Below, one piece after another: positions 1 to 12,481 of a stretch of DNA of 64,000 nt (the first letter of the stretch is position 1; every line of letters starts with the position of its first letter). The stretch is from positions 1,224,732 to 1,288,731 of the forward strand of contig JAYKAV010000433.1 in the NCBI GenBank assembly GCA_035582835.1, given 5' to 3'. Source of the stretch: Phoebastria nigripes (taxonomy: Eukaryota; Chordata; Aves; Procellariiformes; Diomedeidae). Made by a program: the position numbers and the translations under genes. The notes beneath the pieces are model-generated. The model saw nothing but the letters and a program-made list of their open reading frames with translations. It had not been told where the DNA came from and made no database searches.

Positions 1-1245
1 ATCAGGCTAAAACCCATAGTTGCTAGCAGTGCTGGAAGCACTGGCTTCACCAAGTTACACAGANCTTGACATAAACTGGAGGAGAACCTGACCCCCTGTT
101 GGCATCCCCTGTGAATAGGGCACCTGGGAGTCTTCTGCATCGGGTAGCTGTGCAGGTTGCAAGTCATAAGCAGAAAGATCCATAGAAGGTGCATTAAAGT
201 AGTTTCTACCTGCCCTTACACAACAAGGCAAGACAGTTTTTTCATACTGCAAACATTTTTGGAATTAAAAAAATAACACCACACCCATCCTAACCAGAGA
301 AGAAAAAGATGAGATCTGCAAAATTTTCCTAAACCAGGCAAAAAAAAAACAAAAACCAAAAAAAAACCTGTGAAAAAATAAACCGTTTAAGTTTGGGTCA
401 AAGGAAATCTTTCATTGCACTTTCCCCACCATTTTCCATTTTTGACAATTTACCGTATTTATTTTGTCTCTCTCTCCAAATGAAAAGTCAGTTCAACATT
501 GAAAGCTGTATATTCTCATGTCAGAAATTCTCAAGCAAAATACTTACACACATTCCTCTCCCCCCAAAATGTATCTTAGAATAGAAACACTCAAACTCAC
601 TTTTCCTGGGAACCCGCAGAATTCTGTTTCAGTAGCTCAGCATTCATTGCCTGATGAAAAAACCACAGATTTCCAGTCAGTTCTACCTACACACATTTTT
701 AATACCCTTTCTCCCAGCACTGGTGCCTGCTTCTCCCCTGCTCTAGCACGTGGGGCAGTTGTTTCCACTTATCAGGACATGAGGGTTTCACACTTATTTT
801 TCACAGGAGGTGCAATCAGAGCATTTTGTTTGTGCTTTGTCAGTCTCCCCAGCCCTTGCTGCAGCAAAGAAGCAACTGACAGGGGAAGTCGTCTTTTCTT
901 CCACCCTGAAAGCAGCAGTCTCACAGTCCCCCAATAAGGCCACTAACGAAACAGCCCTACAGCTTTTTTGTTTTGTTTTTGTTTTGTTGTTTTTTGTTTG
1001 TTTGTTTGTTTTTGTTGTTTTTTTTTTTTTTTTCCCAAACACAGGGTGTTTCACTAAAATGAGGGGTAAAAATCTTCCTCAAAATAGAGAAGCGAAGAGG
1101 CACTGCCCCCTCCTAACACAAACACAATTGTCTCTCTACCTGCGCTGGCACACAGTCTTCACCACTCCTCTTTTGCCAGTGAACCTATATTGCCCTAATT
1201 ATTAGATGGGCCCCCATGAAAACTTCATTTTTTTTTCTCCTGCAG
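1..1245. other. Intron sequence upstream of the first visible EPS8L2 exon
   Basis: I find no EPS8L2 exon here. The first exon that can be placed starts at 1246 with one base completing a split codon, so the preceding exon lies before the window. The stretch holds a T/G-rich low-complexity run at 964-1033 and an ambiguous base at 63-65. An antisense reading frame near 55-252 is discussed as a finding. Confidence 0.6.
964..1033. repeat. (TTTTG)n-like low-complexity run
   Basis: About 70 bases made almost only of T with spaced single G, ending in a pure T run. Simple sequence inside the EPS8L2 intron. Confidence 0.85.
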
Positions 1246-4200
1246 GAATTTTGAGGCACAGGGAATGGCTCTGCCGAAGAGATATGCCAAAATCCGCTAN
1301 GATTTCACCGCGCGAAATGCCAATGAACTCTCAGTGCTTAAGGATGAAATCCTGGAGGTAAGTGAACACGCTCGGGGAAAAGGTGTGCCCTCCTCCCCCT
1401 TCCAGGAACAGGAGAGAGATCTCAAGATACTGGCAAGTGCCAACTCATTTTTGCTTGGTGTTTTCTGAGCAGTAACACGAAGCTTTGCTCAAATCTAAAG
1501 CTTTATGTCTGAGCTGGAGCAGGCTGACTATATGCATTGGGTCATTTGCTCAGCTGAAACACATCAGCCACATCTTAATTAGCAATGAGGAGGAAGGAAA
1601 ACAAGTCACTGTAGTACACTGCTCACCCACTTGCTCACCCACTTGCTGGGCATATGTTCATTATTACCACCCCAAAATAATTATTTTCTATGAAAACAAC
1701 CTTTTTCATAACCTTTCTCTTGCCACAACACTGTTGGCACTTGGAGAATGTAGGACATGACTTGGTCTACACACTAACTGTAACAGATCTATGACTTGAG
1801 AAAAAGACTTCTGTTCAAAACTCAAAGCTCTGTTCAAAATGAAGCTAGAATGAGAAACGTGTGTGGGTCTTGCCAGCAAAGCTCATCCATTCTGGGAAGA
1901 TTACTTTAAAAAAAAAAAATTTAAAAAAATCACAGTTCTGGGTAAAAACAAGCCTGCTGAAAGGAGCAGGGGGGCAGGTGCAATAGGAGATATCTCGGCA
2001 ACGGGCAATCTCCTTGCCACATCATGGTTATGATGTGATTATGTTATGTGTTATGATGTGACACGTGATCAAGTTATATGATAACACTCTGGCATCTTTG
2101 GCAGGAGTCACTCTTCATTTATTTTTTTTTTAATGCAAAAAGACAACACAAACTCAGTCACTGGGGGGGGGAAAGATGGAGAAACAGGCAAATTAAGTAG
2201 GAACTAAGAGTTCTTCAGCACCCCAGATCTGTTTTCCCCTAGAGACACTCTCCTGTTCGTCATTAGGATAAGTTCTGATGCTTTTCAGGGAAGGCTTCAG
2301 TCCTGAATTGCAAATGAGTGCAATAGAGCTGTTTGCCAGCTCTTGGACGCAATGATGTTATTCTGACAACTTCACATTCCTGTGTGGTTTATTTCCACTA
2401 CATGCCATTTATGTATGCCAGAAATCTGATGTTCTCACTAGCAAATTTATTTTTTTCCCTCTCTAAGGTGTTGGAAGATAATAAGCAGTGGTGGAAGTTG
2501 TTCAACCGGAGCGGGCAGGCTGGTTATGTCCCTTATAACATCCTGGATGTGGTGAAACTGGAAGAGCTCGAACAGGTCTGTAGTCAGGTGATATTTAACT
2601 GGTAGCTGGCTGCAGGGCACAATCAGCCTCTGAGAATAATCTTGTAATTAGACCTCTCTGGATTTCTTAGGATGCAGTGCACAAGTTGGCATGAACCCTC
2701 ACAAATAGACGAACCAGGATCCTGGAGATTCCTGAGTCTCCTATGACAAAACTCTCACATTTTGCCACTGTTTACCTTTCCCCTCCCCAAACGAGGCCTA
2801 TCCTTCCCATCCACATGGCAGCCTCATGCTTTCCTCCTGCTCCGAGATGCCAAGCACATTGCCTGCTGCCAACAGTGCCTGGCAGGCAGGGTTATGGGAC
2901 AGGCGAAGGCTGAGTCCTGTGCTACAGGCAGCAGCCTGCTATGAAGTGAGACCCTAGCTCAAAGGGACACCCACCCTGAGCCTAGCACCATGACTTGTCA
3001 TCCCAACAGAAAAGGTCTCATGTTGAGGTGTCACCAAACAGCTGCTGGCCACAGTGGCTTGAAAGAGTTCCACCTTTTGCCAGTGCCTTCCCGCCCCAAA
3101 CCCACACACTTCTCAGCCTATGGTTTACCACCTCCTCTGTTGCAAAACCCTGCTGCTTTCAGGGCTGTGCTGTGAACAGGACGAAAGAGCTAACACAACC
3201 ATAAAAGCAAATTTTGCCACCAAAATGCTGAGATTTTTGTTGGGGGTTAAATTAAAGACGGACAGTTCCCTCATCCAGTTCAGTTCAGCAGCAGGAACAA
3301 GTTACTGGAGTGGAGGCAGATGGAAATACCATCTAAGTGAGTATTAAGTGAATATTACTCTCAAGCACTTGCATTGCAAAAATGTGGAGCTGGAGAGCTC
3401 TAAATGCCCTAAGGAAGCATGGAATTGCTTCCCCACTTTGGTATTTCACAGCTTGGGCAAAGCATAAGGTGCCCCAGCAGGCCTCTGGATAAAAGCCCTG
3501 TTAGTTTAATCAAAATGTCAAAAAACTCCTTCCAGACTGCTCCAGGCACTTGGCAGTGGTCCCACTTAACACCAAGTTACTAGAGCAGTGATGCTTTAGC
3601 TTCACATGGGATTTCTGTTTGATTTGTCTTCATATAAAAATCCTTCTGCTTCCCTTGCTCTCCATCTCCAAGGAAGTCCTATGAGCAGTAATTTCTGCAT
3701 AGCAAAGGGCTAAAGGGCCGAGTCACGCATGTGAGAGCAGTCATCCACAGCAGTAGTAAGCAAGCATAAAACATCACTACTCTCCATGTGATGAGCGTGA
3801 CATGTTTTCCAGGGGCATAAATGCCTTCACGCAGTCTTCAGCCTTTGGCTTAGGTTCTGTTCGTTCCCATGAGACCCCAGAAATTAACTTTTTCCATGCA
3901 GCTCCACCTGAGGTCACATCATCAGCCTCAGCCGAGCAGCCCCAGATCAGCACAGGGAGAACACGGCAATTTGTCCCTCAATTTGCTATTGTGGGTGGGA
4001 GGCAAAAAGTTTAAGGAAATGAAAAATGGCAAAAAAAATTCTTACACATTTTTTTTTTCTTTCTTATCACCTAGTCTAACCAGAGGTACAAGGGAGACCT
4101 GAGCCCCAGGGGATATGGACCATCCAGCCCAACTCACAAGCTACCTGCCAGCTATGCTGGGGATAAATGGGGAAGTGAAATGTTATCGCGCAACTCTCCC

Positions 4201-7200
4201 CAGGATGCCAAAGAACGTATGTGTCCCACACCGCACTCCCAGCATTCGGGCACCTTTTACACCACATGTAGCAGCCTCAGGCAGCCAGAGAGCTTGGCAC
4301 CGTGGCTTTGCATTTCAGGACTTAATTGAAAAGTTTCTGTGAGCACATGCTTTTGCTTGCTCTCTGTCCCAGTGGTTTTCTTTCTTTGTTTACTTTCACC
4401 ATAATGGTCTGTCCACAATTTTTGGTTGCTGTGTGCATGTAACCAGACCTACCCAAGTGCGTGTTCCCTCTCATAAGGCTCTGCATAAGGAGCGACTGCA
4501 CCTTTTAGTGATAAGCAGTAGACCAGCAGTGGTTTTGGAGGAGATGTACAGACGAGGTTCCAGGTAGTACAACAGCCAACAGAGCAGCTCTGAGGAGCTC
4601 ACTGACTCANGTCACGGGCTCTCAGGCAGCCTGGGACAAGCAGGGCAAAAAGGTGATTTAGTATCACCTTAACCCTCCTTCCAGCATGACCTTCCTCCTC
4701 CTCCCAAGGAGAGTTTCCTTTCCCCGTGTCCCTGCTTAGACATGTTTAAGTGTGTCTAAGCAACCACCCACGTTCAGGTCAATCCCTTTCTCTCACTTGC
4801 TTTGCTCTTGTCTCCTGCCATACCTGCAGTATCCGCCTGGTCTGTTCCTTCCAGTGGTTTCAGAGAAACCCCAGCCAGCAGATCTGCCAAATACGAGATT
4901 CACATCACTCCCTCACCCTGCGCATGCTATGCATGGTCACAGAACACAAGAAAGACCAGGAGCCTTGCTCATCTCACCCCCTTATCACACCCTGCATACA
5001 CCTGTAGCAAGCTGTCTCCCGAAGGCCAAAACTGGGGTTCATCCCCTATTCGACTACCGTAGACTCCTGGAAGCGGGAGCCCTTTTGGGACGACGGAAAG
5101 CCCCATAATACAAGCATCGCGGACACGTATCTATTAATAACACCAAGTTATTCTCCACAGTCTTCAGGAGTTTCATGGAAAAAGTGATACTGGATGATGT
5201 GTCACTGGAGTTTTATGAGTGTGCTGCTCACTCCTAGTATATGCTTCCTGCCACTTCTATTTAGCTCCGCAGCAAAAGCTGGAGATCTGAGGACTTGGAT
5301 CAGCAAATCACTTATTAGAAGTAGCAGAGAGGACTGAAAAGTGGAGGGAGCAGGGCTACAGCTCAGAAACAAGACTCTAATTGTAGGTACTCACACAACT
5401 GGCCTTCCACACCAGGTAACAGTGAAGGGGCAATGGGAAGAAAATAAATGGCAACACAGAGGCATGGAAAAATGGGAACCTGGTTCTCAGAAACAGATAG
5501 TAAGGCCTCCCTGACCTCTGCTGTCTCATGTGGTCTGGGTTTTTTTCACTCCCTGCTGCTAAGTTTGCAGGGCAATTTCCTTATTTCAATAGCCCGAAGG
5601 GAACTAAGTAACTCAAAAACAGGAAGATGACAAACTAAAGCAAAAACACCAGACATCAGGGAAAAGGGACCCTGTCCCTTGTCACCACTTGACAGCACCG
5701 GTGGAAGCAAAGACACTGCCAGATCAGGTTTTACACCCTTGAACAAACTTCTGCTAGTTGGTGTTGCGGGGTTTTATGATCTTTGAATGAGGTGTGATGA
5801 ACAGGATAGGTTAGCAACATGAGAAACAAGATGGATCCCAATATAAATTTGTATATAAAAAAAGGTGAAAATATAGGTCCTTACCAGCACCTGCTACAGA
5901 CACCAGTCACACAAAATGAATAAGTTCTTATCAAAATGTTCTCCTATTTTTCTACCAAATAAGACACACTTTTCCCCCAATAAGTGCTTCTGAACAAGAA
6001 TTTTCCAGGCAGATTGATGGGTAGTTTTGCTCCTGCTGGCTAAAAGCAAGTGCCTCTGCAGATGTGAGCTCTCCTTTCTCACACCAGACCAATCTCTACT
6101 CAGTTAAACATGGACTGGGGAATATGTGCTTATTAGATGAGACAGCTCAGGGTCTGCTGTTATATACTATGACAGAGAATACACTTTTCTTTAGAAATTA
6201 TACAGCTATATCAATGCTGGTCAACATCAGAACCAGAGATTTCCATTCTCCCAGGAACAGCAGCAGTTGTTCCAAGACTCTCCAATTAGCCTAATGGACG
6301 TTGCTGAAGCAGTGAGGCCAAAATCTCAGACGTGCAGTGCTTGTACCAAACCATGCCCTTGTCCTGGGGGACAGTCACGCTGCAAGAAACCCGTAAGCAG
6401 CTTTTTAGATTTGGCAATCGCTGTGTGGACGATGAGCATTTGGCTGTTATTTTGTGATTCCTCCTCTCCATCATTCTGGAGAAGAACTGCAGAAATCTAG
6501 GTTTCTCCCAAAGAGCAAGTGAGGTTTCAAAAGCTGAAGGAAGTTGAGAGTATTGGCTTGGGAGGAAAGGGGAGATTCCCACAGTCTGCTCCAGCAGTCT
6601 GCCAGCCTCCAAAACTGTGGCAGTCTCCCTTTACACATTTGTTCGTGATGGAAGTTTGAAAGTCAAAATGTTGTTGCTCAACCTATTGCTCTAAAAGCAC
6701 TTAAGGTTGTTCTTTAAAACTAAAATACAAAAGTAAGCACTTTCCTTTGGTGTATTTACAGAGTTAATAAAAATGCTGAGCCACGTTTTGATCTTCCTTA
6801 CATTTTCCCCGCAAACACATTAATTTAATAGGATTTGTGACTGAAGACTTGATTTCATTCCCTACTCTCTACCTTGTGCCTTGTTTCCCCAGAACTTATT
6901 CATCAAATGGATGAGCTGAATGATGAGTTGCTAAAGAAGATCACAAACAATAAAATTCAGCCTCCCCAGAGGAATTTCAAAGTGGAAAAGCCTCAGGAAG
7001 TTTTTGTGCCTCTCACCTTCGAATCCAGCACTGAAGAAGTCAAAGCTTGGCTGGAGGCAAAGTCATTCAGCAAAGAGTAAGATCTGCTTTACTACCATAT
7101 GAAATGCTGGTCCTTCATTTAAAAAGGAGTGGGGGAGGCAGCTTGCAACATTTCAACTGGATTACAAGTCAGTTGTATTTACTTACAGAGCTTGTGTTGC

Positions 7201-8579
7201 AAATTAGATTTCAATCATATTAAATCCAGGCTATATAACCAGTACATTCAGAGCCCAAACTTATTCCCTTTCTTTCTTATACACTATCAAATAAACCTGG
7301 TCTTACAGTGCAGCAAAAGACCTAACGAGTAGCTGCAAACAAAGGAACGGTCTTGCTTACTCACACAACTCACAGCCAAACGCTGCACAATGTCCTACCG
7401 CTGGTGCTTGTCTGGCCCCAGTTAGCCAGTTCAGAATGCTGAACTTAGAGAACAATAACTAATTAACTAACTAAACCCATGGCCTGAAATGCAAACTCCA
7501 AATGACTGCCTGCCTCTGGAGAAGCTGTCATAAAGTATCTCTGAGGAAGAACCAGACCCTCAGCCAGGGCTAGCAAATCTTCCCAGCCATGAGGGAAGGA
7601 CCAAAAAGCTGCACGTGGTGAAGGGTTACAAGTTACAACTCACACTCTGCACAGCGAGCTAAGAGGAGCTCCAGGATTGCTCCCCAAATGCGATGCAACT
7701 GGAGTGAAATCACTGCAATACCCATGGGGCTGGGTACACAGTGGATGCCAGGGTGACGCTGGCTTCACCTGCTCCTCATGGCTTGCTGTCATCCCCGCCA
7801 AGAGCTTGGGTTACCCAACAGCTGCCACCTTGGCACAGCCCCAGGGCCTTGCATGTGATAGGATCCTGGTGCAGGGGCTGCGCGTCAGCTGCTCCCAGCC
7901 CTTTTATCTCTGACTCCTCACCTTTGGCAAAGGGCCACGCGTAGCACAATTATCATCTCCTCGCTTTGTTTCTTCCCAGGACAGTGGAACACCTTGGCAT
8001 CCTTACTGGAGCTCAGCTCTTCTCCCTCAACAGAGAGGAGTTGAAGAAAGTGTGTGGTGATGAGGGAAACAGAGTATACAGTAAAATCACAGTGGAGAAA
8101 AACCAACTGGAGGTAAGTAGCTTTCTGGACAACTCCTACCTGAATGGGTGCCTGTACCAGCAGTGTCAGATATCCCATTAAACAGACGTTTTAAGAAACA
8201 CAATTTAAAAAAAAACAAAAAACAAAAAACAAAAAAAAAAAACCAAAAAAAACCCAACAACAACAAAAAAAACCAAAACCCATACAACCAAAAAACCACA
8301 CCACCTAAAAACACTGAGAAGTCTTTTAAGCAAAAAGGCCTCAAATCTGTAAGGCAGATCACCCTGTCTCCACTAATGAATCTGCCGCCTTACTGGTATC
8401 ACTCATCCCTTTGAAACTAGCTCTACTCTTAAAGCATTAGTTAAATATTATAATTTAACTACAGCTTGAAGTTAAAATTCTAACTTCCGGTTTTGTTTCC
8501 ATTCTAGAAAAGCAGAGGGGAGTCAGAGCTCCAAGAAATCATGAAGCGTCGCCAGGAAAGGATTGATTCCGCTAATTAA
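1246..8579 (+). CDS. EPS8L2: EPS8-like protein 2, 3' part of gene (SH3, linker, SAM-like C-terminus)
   Basis: Actin-regulatory EPS8-family adaptor; the 5' half (PTB region) lies before the window. Exons: 1246-1357, 2468-2575 (or to 2587), 4075-4174, 6893-7076, 7980-8112, 8508-8579; phases agree and give 235 codons plus TAA. The first two exons encode an SH3 domain: KRYAKIRYDF (the ALYDY-like start; its Tyr codon contains an N at 1300), [11 protein letters not shown], then QWWKL and GYVPYNIL. Exon 3 carries the family linker motif PTHKLP. Exons 4-5 encode the C-terminal helical, SAM-like effector region ([31 protein letters not shown]). In the EPS8 family this end binds actin, and the SH3 domain binds partners such as Abi1 (family knowledge). 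The last exon ends [10 protein letters not shown]. The next gene downstream is TALDO1, as in other vertebrates, which favours EPS8L2 over EPS8L1, L3 or EPS8. Splice sites are good except the GTGAAA donor after 4174. Confidence 0.95.
8203..8290. repeat. A-rich (CAAAA)n-like run
   Basis: A-rich low-complexity stretch with scattered C in the last EPS8L2 intron; no coding value. Confidence 0.8.
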
Positions 8580-9606
8580 AATCTATCTGCTTTATTTCAG
8601 CTATTAGTCATAGTAGTGCAGAAAAAGGGAATGAAAGCAATGATCCCCAGTCCAGACAAGAGACAGCAGTGCTCCACTTAGCGGTGTAATTGCCATCAAA
8701 GTGACAATTTCTTGAACACTGTTGATAAGGGTAGACGATAAGACCATGTCCCATTGGGAAAGGTGTTTTAACATTGCATGAAGTATTTTTTTTTTATAAG
8801 TATATATTTTGTACTGAAATTTTATGTGCATGCAATCAGAGCAGATCAGAATTTACACGCGTCTGAATGTACAACAATGGCTGGATTCAAGCAAAAAAGA
8901 CCCCGCAAAGCTTTTCTCAGAGGGCTGTACCTGCTCCCACCCCCCTCGCTGGCATGGCTTGGGAAGAGAGGGCATGGCACACAGCACAGAACAAGCCAGC
9001 CTGAATGTTTAGAGTCTGGACCACAGAAATAAGTCTTTTCCCCCACTTTTCATTTCCTTCTCTGTGGCAGATATCCCCTGCGGCCCACTAGCAAAGACCC
9101 TGTGACAGTTCACTGTCCTTTTTCTGTCCCCCCATGCCCCCTCGTTGGACGAGGCTAGAATTGCAACACACATTACCTAAGACTGGCTGCTTCCTTAAGT
9201 ACATGTACCAGTTAGTGCTGTCTTTGAACAGTGGAAATGGGCTTTCATTGTGTAATAACATGCAGGATCCAAGTGACAACTGAAGTGATTTGAATCTGCA
9301 AATCGGTGAGCTCAGCCTGATCATCCCTGCTTACGCAGAGGCTGGGGCTCAGGGCAGCTGCGCAGCCCTTCACCTTGGCACTGATCCTGTATCGGAAAGT
9401 TGCAGTATTGCCAAAGCCAGGCCTCAAACAAGGAGAAGATAAGCCCCTACCATTTGCTCCCAACCTAGTCACACGCAACGCCCTTCCCAGGGTGTTCACC
9501 ACTCATCCCCACCTTCACGTTTTCATTGCAAAGAGTAATCTGAAATGCTTCCTAAATATCTGAGAAACAAAAGCACACTTGGAAAGGCTGTTTTAATAAA
9601 AATAAA
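8580..9606 (+). terminator. EPS8L2: EPS8L2 3' UTR with tandem AATAAA poly(A) signals
   Basis: After the TAA at 8577-8579 there is no further coding sequence. Two abutting AATAAA hexamers occur at 9595-9600 and 9601-9606, followed by a 21-base A run at 9620-9640. They are the first clear signals on this strand, so the 3' end is placed there by inference. Weaker alternatives lie further downstream (near 10.7-10.9 kb). Confidence 0.55.
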
Positions 9607-9640
9607 TGGCCACAAGAAGAAAAAAAAAAAAAAAAAAAAA

Positions 9641-11749
9641 TCTAATTTAGTAGAGGCTGTTTTTCTTCACTTCCTGTTTTTCTTAATAACGTTATGTGCA
9701 TATGTATAGTATATATCTATCTAGTGAAGTACCCCCTCACTCTTACAATCTATAAATAAGGATGAGGAAAAAAAATCCCTTTCCCTAGAGACATAATTAA
9801 GTAATTATGCATCAATAATTTACTCTAAGTTTTAAAAGCTCAAGCAAGCATATAGTAGATTTCCTGTCCACAGCAAGTTTGGCACACGCTGTATTTATAT
9901 CTATATTTTACTTACAGTCCAACTTGATAGGAATGCAGTAAAGCAAACACATCTACAGGAACTGCTCACAGACCGGGAAGACTTTTTCTCTCTCTCTCAT
10001 TCATGCACCTTAACTGTGGCTGAATGGGAATTCAGGCCCAGGCTCCACAAAGACTTATACATGTGCTTTCCTTTACATGCTGTGAATGGTCCCACCTCCT
10101 TGAAAGGTTAAGCATGTGCCTAAGTCTTTGCACAATTTGGGCCTGTCCTTGCACATTTAATGGAAAAAGCTGTACAGCTGTAAAGCAGTGGCTGGGGAAC
10201 ACGTGTCTAAACCCAAGAATACTGATGCACCTCTCAATTTTGGCTTTGTTTTTCCAAAAATGTTTCTAATGGATGATATATTTTCTTAATCTTGAAATAG
10301 GACATTGTTAGCACCAGCAGAATTAGGGTGCAGGCAGGGAACTTACAGAGGAGGATCATGTTTTTGGTCACAACCCTGCTGGCTTGCCACAGTGGCTGGA
10401 ATTTGCAAAGGGCACTCACCTTGTCAGGGAGGGATGAAGAGAACAATCCTCCTGAGAAGCCCTGGCTCTGGATTAGGGTGGAGATGGGAAGCAGGTGTGA
10501 ACACTGGCAAACCATTGGTGTTACAAGCACAGCAGGCTAAATCATTTCTAGAATGAAAATAAAAACAAATGGTGAGCTAGGAAATACGACACCATTCTTG
10601 TCTTTGGGTATAAAGGAAAACAAATCACGCAGAATTATAGTTACTTGGGATTATAACAGAAAGGTACATGACAGTTCTGTAAAGCTGGGAGCCATGGGAG
10701 CATTTCGTAAAATAAATATATCAGTAGACCTTATTGCAGAAGTCACTTTTAAAAATTTCCATATGACTGAGCTGTGCATCTGTTATATTTGTACTGCCTG
10801 CAGATAATGCTATAATGTACTGTACATTAATGTAATTGAACGAAGGATAAAATGATATAACCATGCACTGTATAAGATTTATTAAAATGGTTAAGTTATA
10901 CTTATAACTCCATCTCTGTCTCTTTCACTTGGATATAAATTAAAGCAACAGGACACAAAAACAGGTGTAAGGGCTGGCTTTTCATAATGACTTGTCACTG
11001 TGAGTCTAAGATACACAGCAGAGTATCTGAAACCGCATGTTTCCTTTTGTTTCTGGGGGACTGCCATTCAAAAGGAAGGATGTTACGGCCTTGATAATCA
11101 TTCACATCTAAAAACAGGGCTAGGTGAAAATCCCACATATGATAGCAATCAAATGCTNGGAAAGCTACCAGCTGAATCCAAAACATCCCCTTTCTCGTCA
11201 TCTTGAAGAACAAATTTCTCTTATCTCTGGTATATGCAACTGAGACAACGCACCAGCATTTACACACACAGATATTGTCCAAGACAACATTTTGCACTGG
11301 CAAGCTAAAAACGCCCAACCCTGGTCAATGCCAGCTAACGCAGGGCCGAGAACAAAGAGAAGGGAAGGGATATGCAAGGGAGGCTCTCTCATTCCTTGGC
11401 AAAGGACTCTGGAGACAATGAGAACACGTTTCCTATGCAGTCATGGAATTCAAACAGGACTTAAACCTAACGCCTCTTTCCATTATCTTGAGAAGGTTGT
11501 ACAAAAGTATATTCTTGTGTATCAGGAAGGGAAATTTCTGTGGCAGCTTCCACAATTGAAACAATACAAGACAAAATGAGGGGAACAGCACGATCCCAAG
11601 AGCCTCTGTTTAAAGACCGAGTGGCAGATTCTGCAACATTTCCAGCCAAGTCCCATTCCCTATTTCAGAAGCACAACCATGTTAACAGTTCTCTAGAGCT
11701 TAAATGAAGTTTAGGCGAATGAACAGTCGTAGGTGCCCAAGAATGCGTG
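9641..11749. other. EPS8L2-TALDO1 intergenic region
   Basis: AT-rich sequence with no exon that I can support on either strand. It may include alternative EPS8L2 3' ends. An ambiguous base is present near 11158. Confidence 0.6.
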
Positions 11750-12481
11750 CCTCGCTGGGTTAGGGGGGGCTCTCTCTGGCACGGCAGCGCAGGCTGGAGC
11801 CCTGGCTGACAAGCTGCGTTGAGCCTTGCCACGACAGTGAGGGAGGAAACGCACCGCTCNGCTCCTGCAACGGGTTAACACAGGCGTGGCACGGCTGCGA
11901 GTCTTTCCTCAAGGCTGCTAAACGGGGCAAACGCCTCACTCCCCNCCAACCCTCCCGCCGCCATCTTATGTCACCGGCGGAGCCCTGTCCCGGAGAGGCC
12001 CCGCAGGCCCTAGAGGGACAGATGTCTGAGGGGCGGCTCAGGCGCCATGCCCGGCCACGAGGAGGCCCCACGGGAACTCCTGGGGACAGGAGGGCCCCCG
12101 GCCCTCCGGGACAGCGGCTCCCCTGAGCGCCGCGCCGCCCTCTCCCCGCTCGGGGCAATGGCGGACAGAGACAGCCGCATCCTCAGTCACCAAGGTGACC
12201 ATCGACCCTCACGAGCCGCCGAACCACCCAATCAGAAACTTTCTTCCTCCCCCCGCTCTGCCCTGGCTCCTCCCAGCCGCGTCCGTCTTGTCCCCGCGCT
12301 CCTGATTGGTTCGCCGCCTCCCTCCTGGGATGGGATTGGCGGCGGACGGGAGGCGCGCCCCCGCCCGCAGCCGGCGGGTGTCGGGAGCGAGCGAGCGGCG
12401 GGTGCGCGCGCAGGCCGGCTCCCCTCCGGGCACGCAGGGTTCCTTATAGGCGGCGCGACCCACCCCCCCGCCCCGCGGATT
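11750..12481 (+). promoter_or_regulatory. TALDO1: TALDO1 CpG-island promoter with three CCAAT boxes
   Basis: GC- and CpG-rich sequence running into the TALDO1 start codon. It contains CCAAT at 12228-12232 and inverted copies (ATTGG) at 12305-12309 and 12335-12339, a spacing typical of NF-Y-driven housekeeping promoters. A TATA-like TTATAGG lies about 35 bases before the ATG, so the 5' UTR may be very short. Factor binding is inferred from motifs only. Ambiguous bases occur near 11860 and 11945. Confidence 0.8.
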
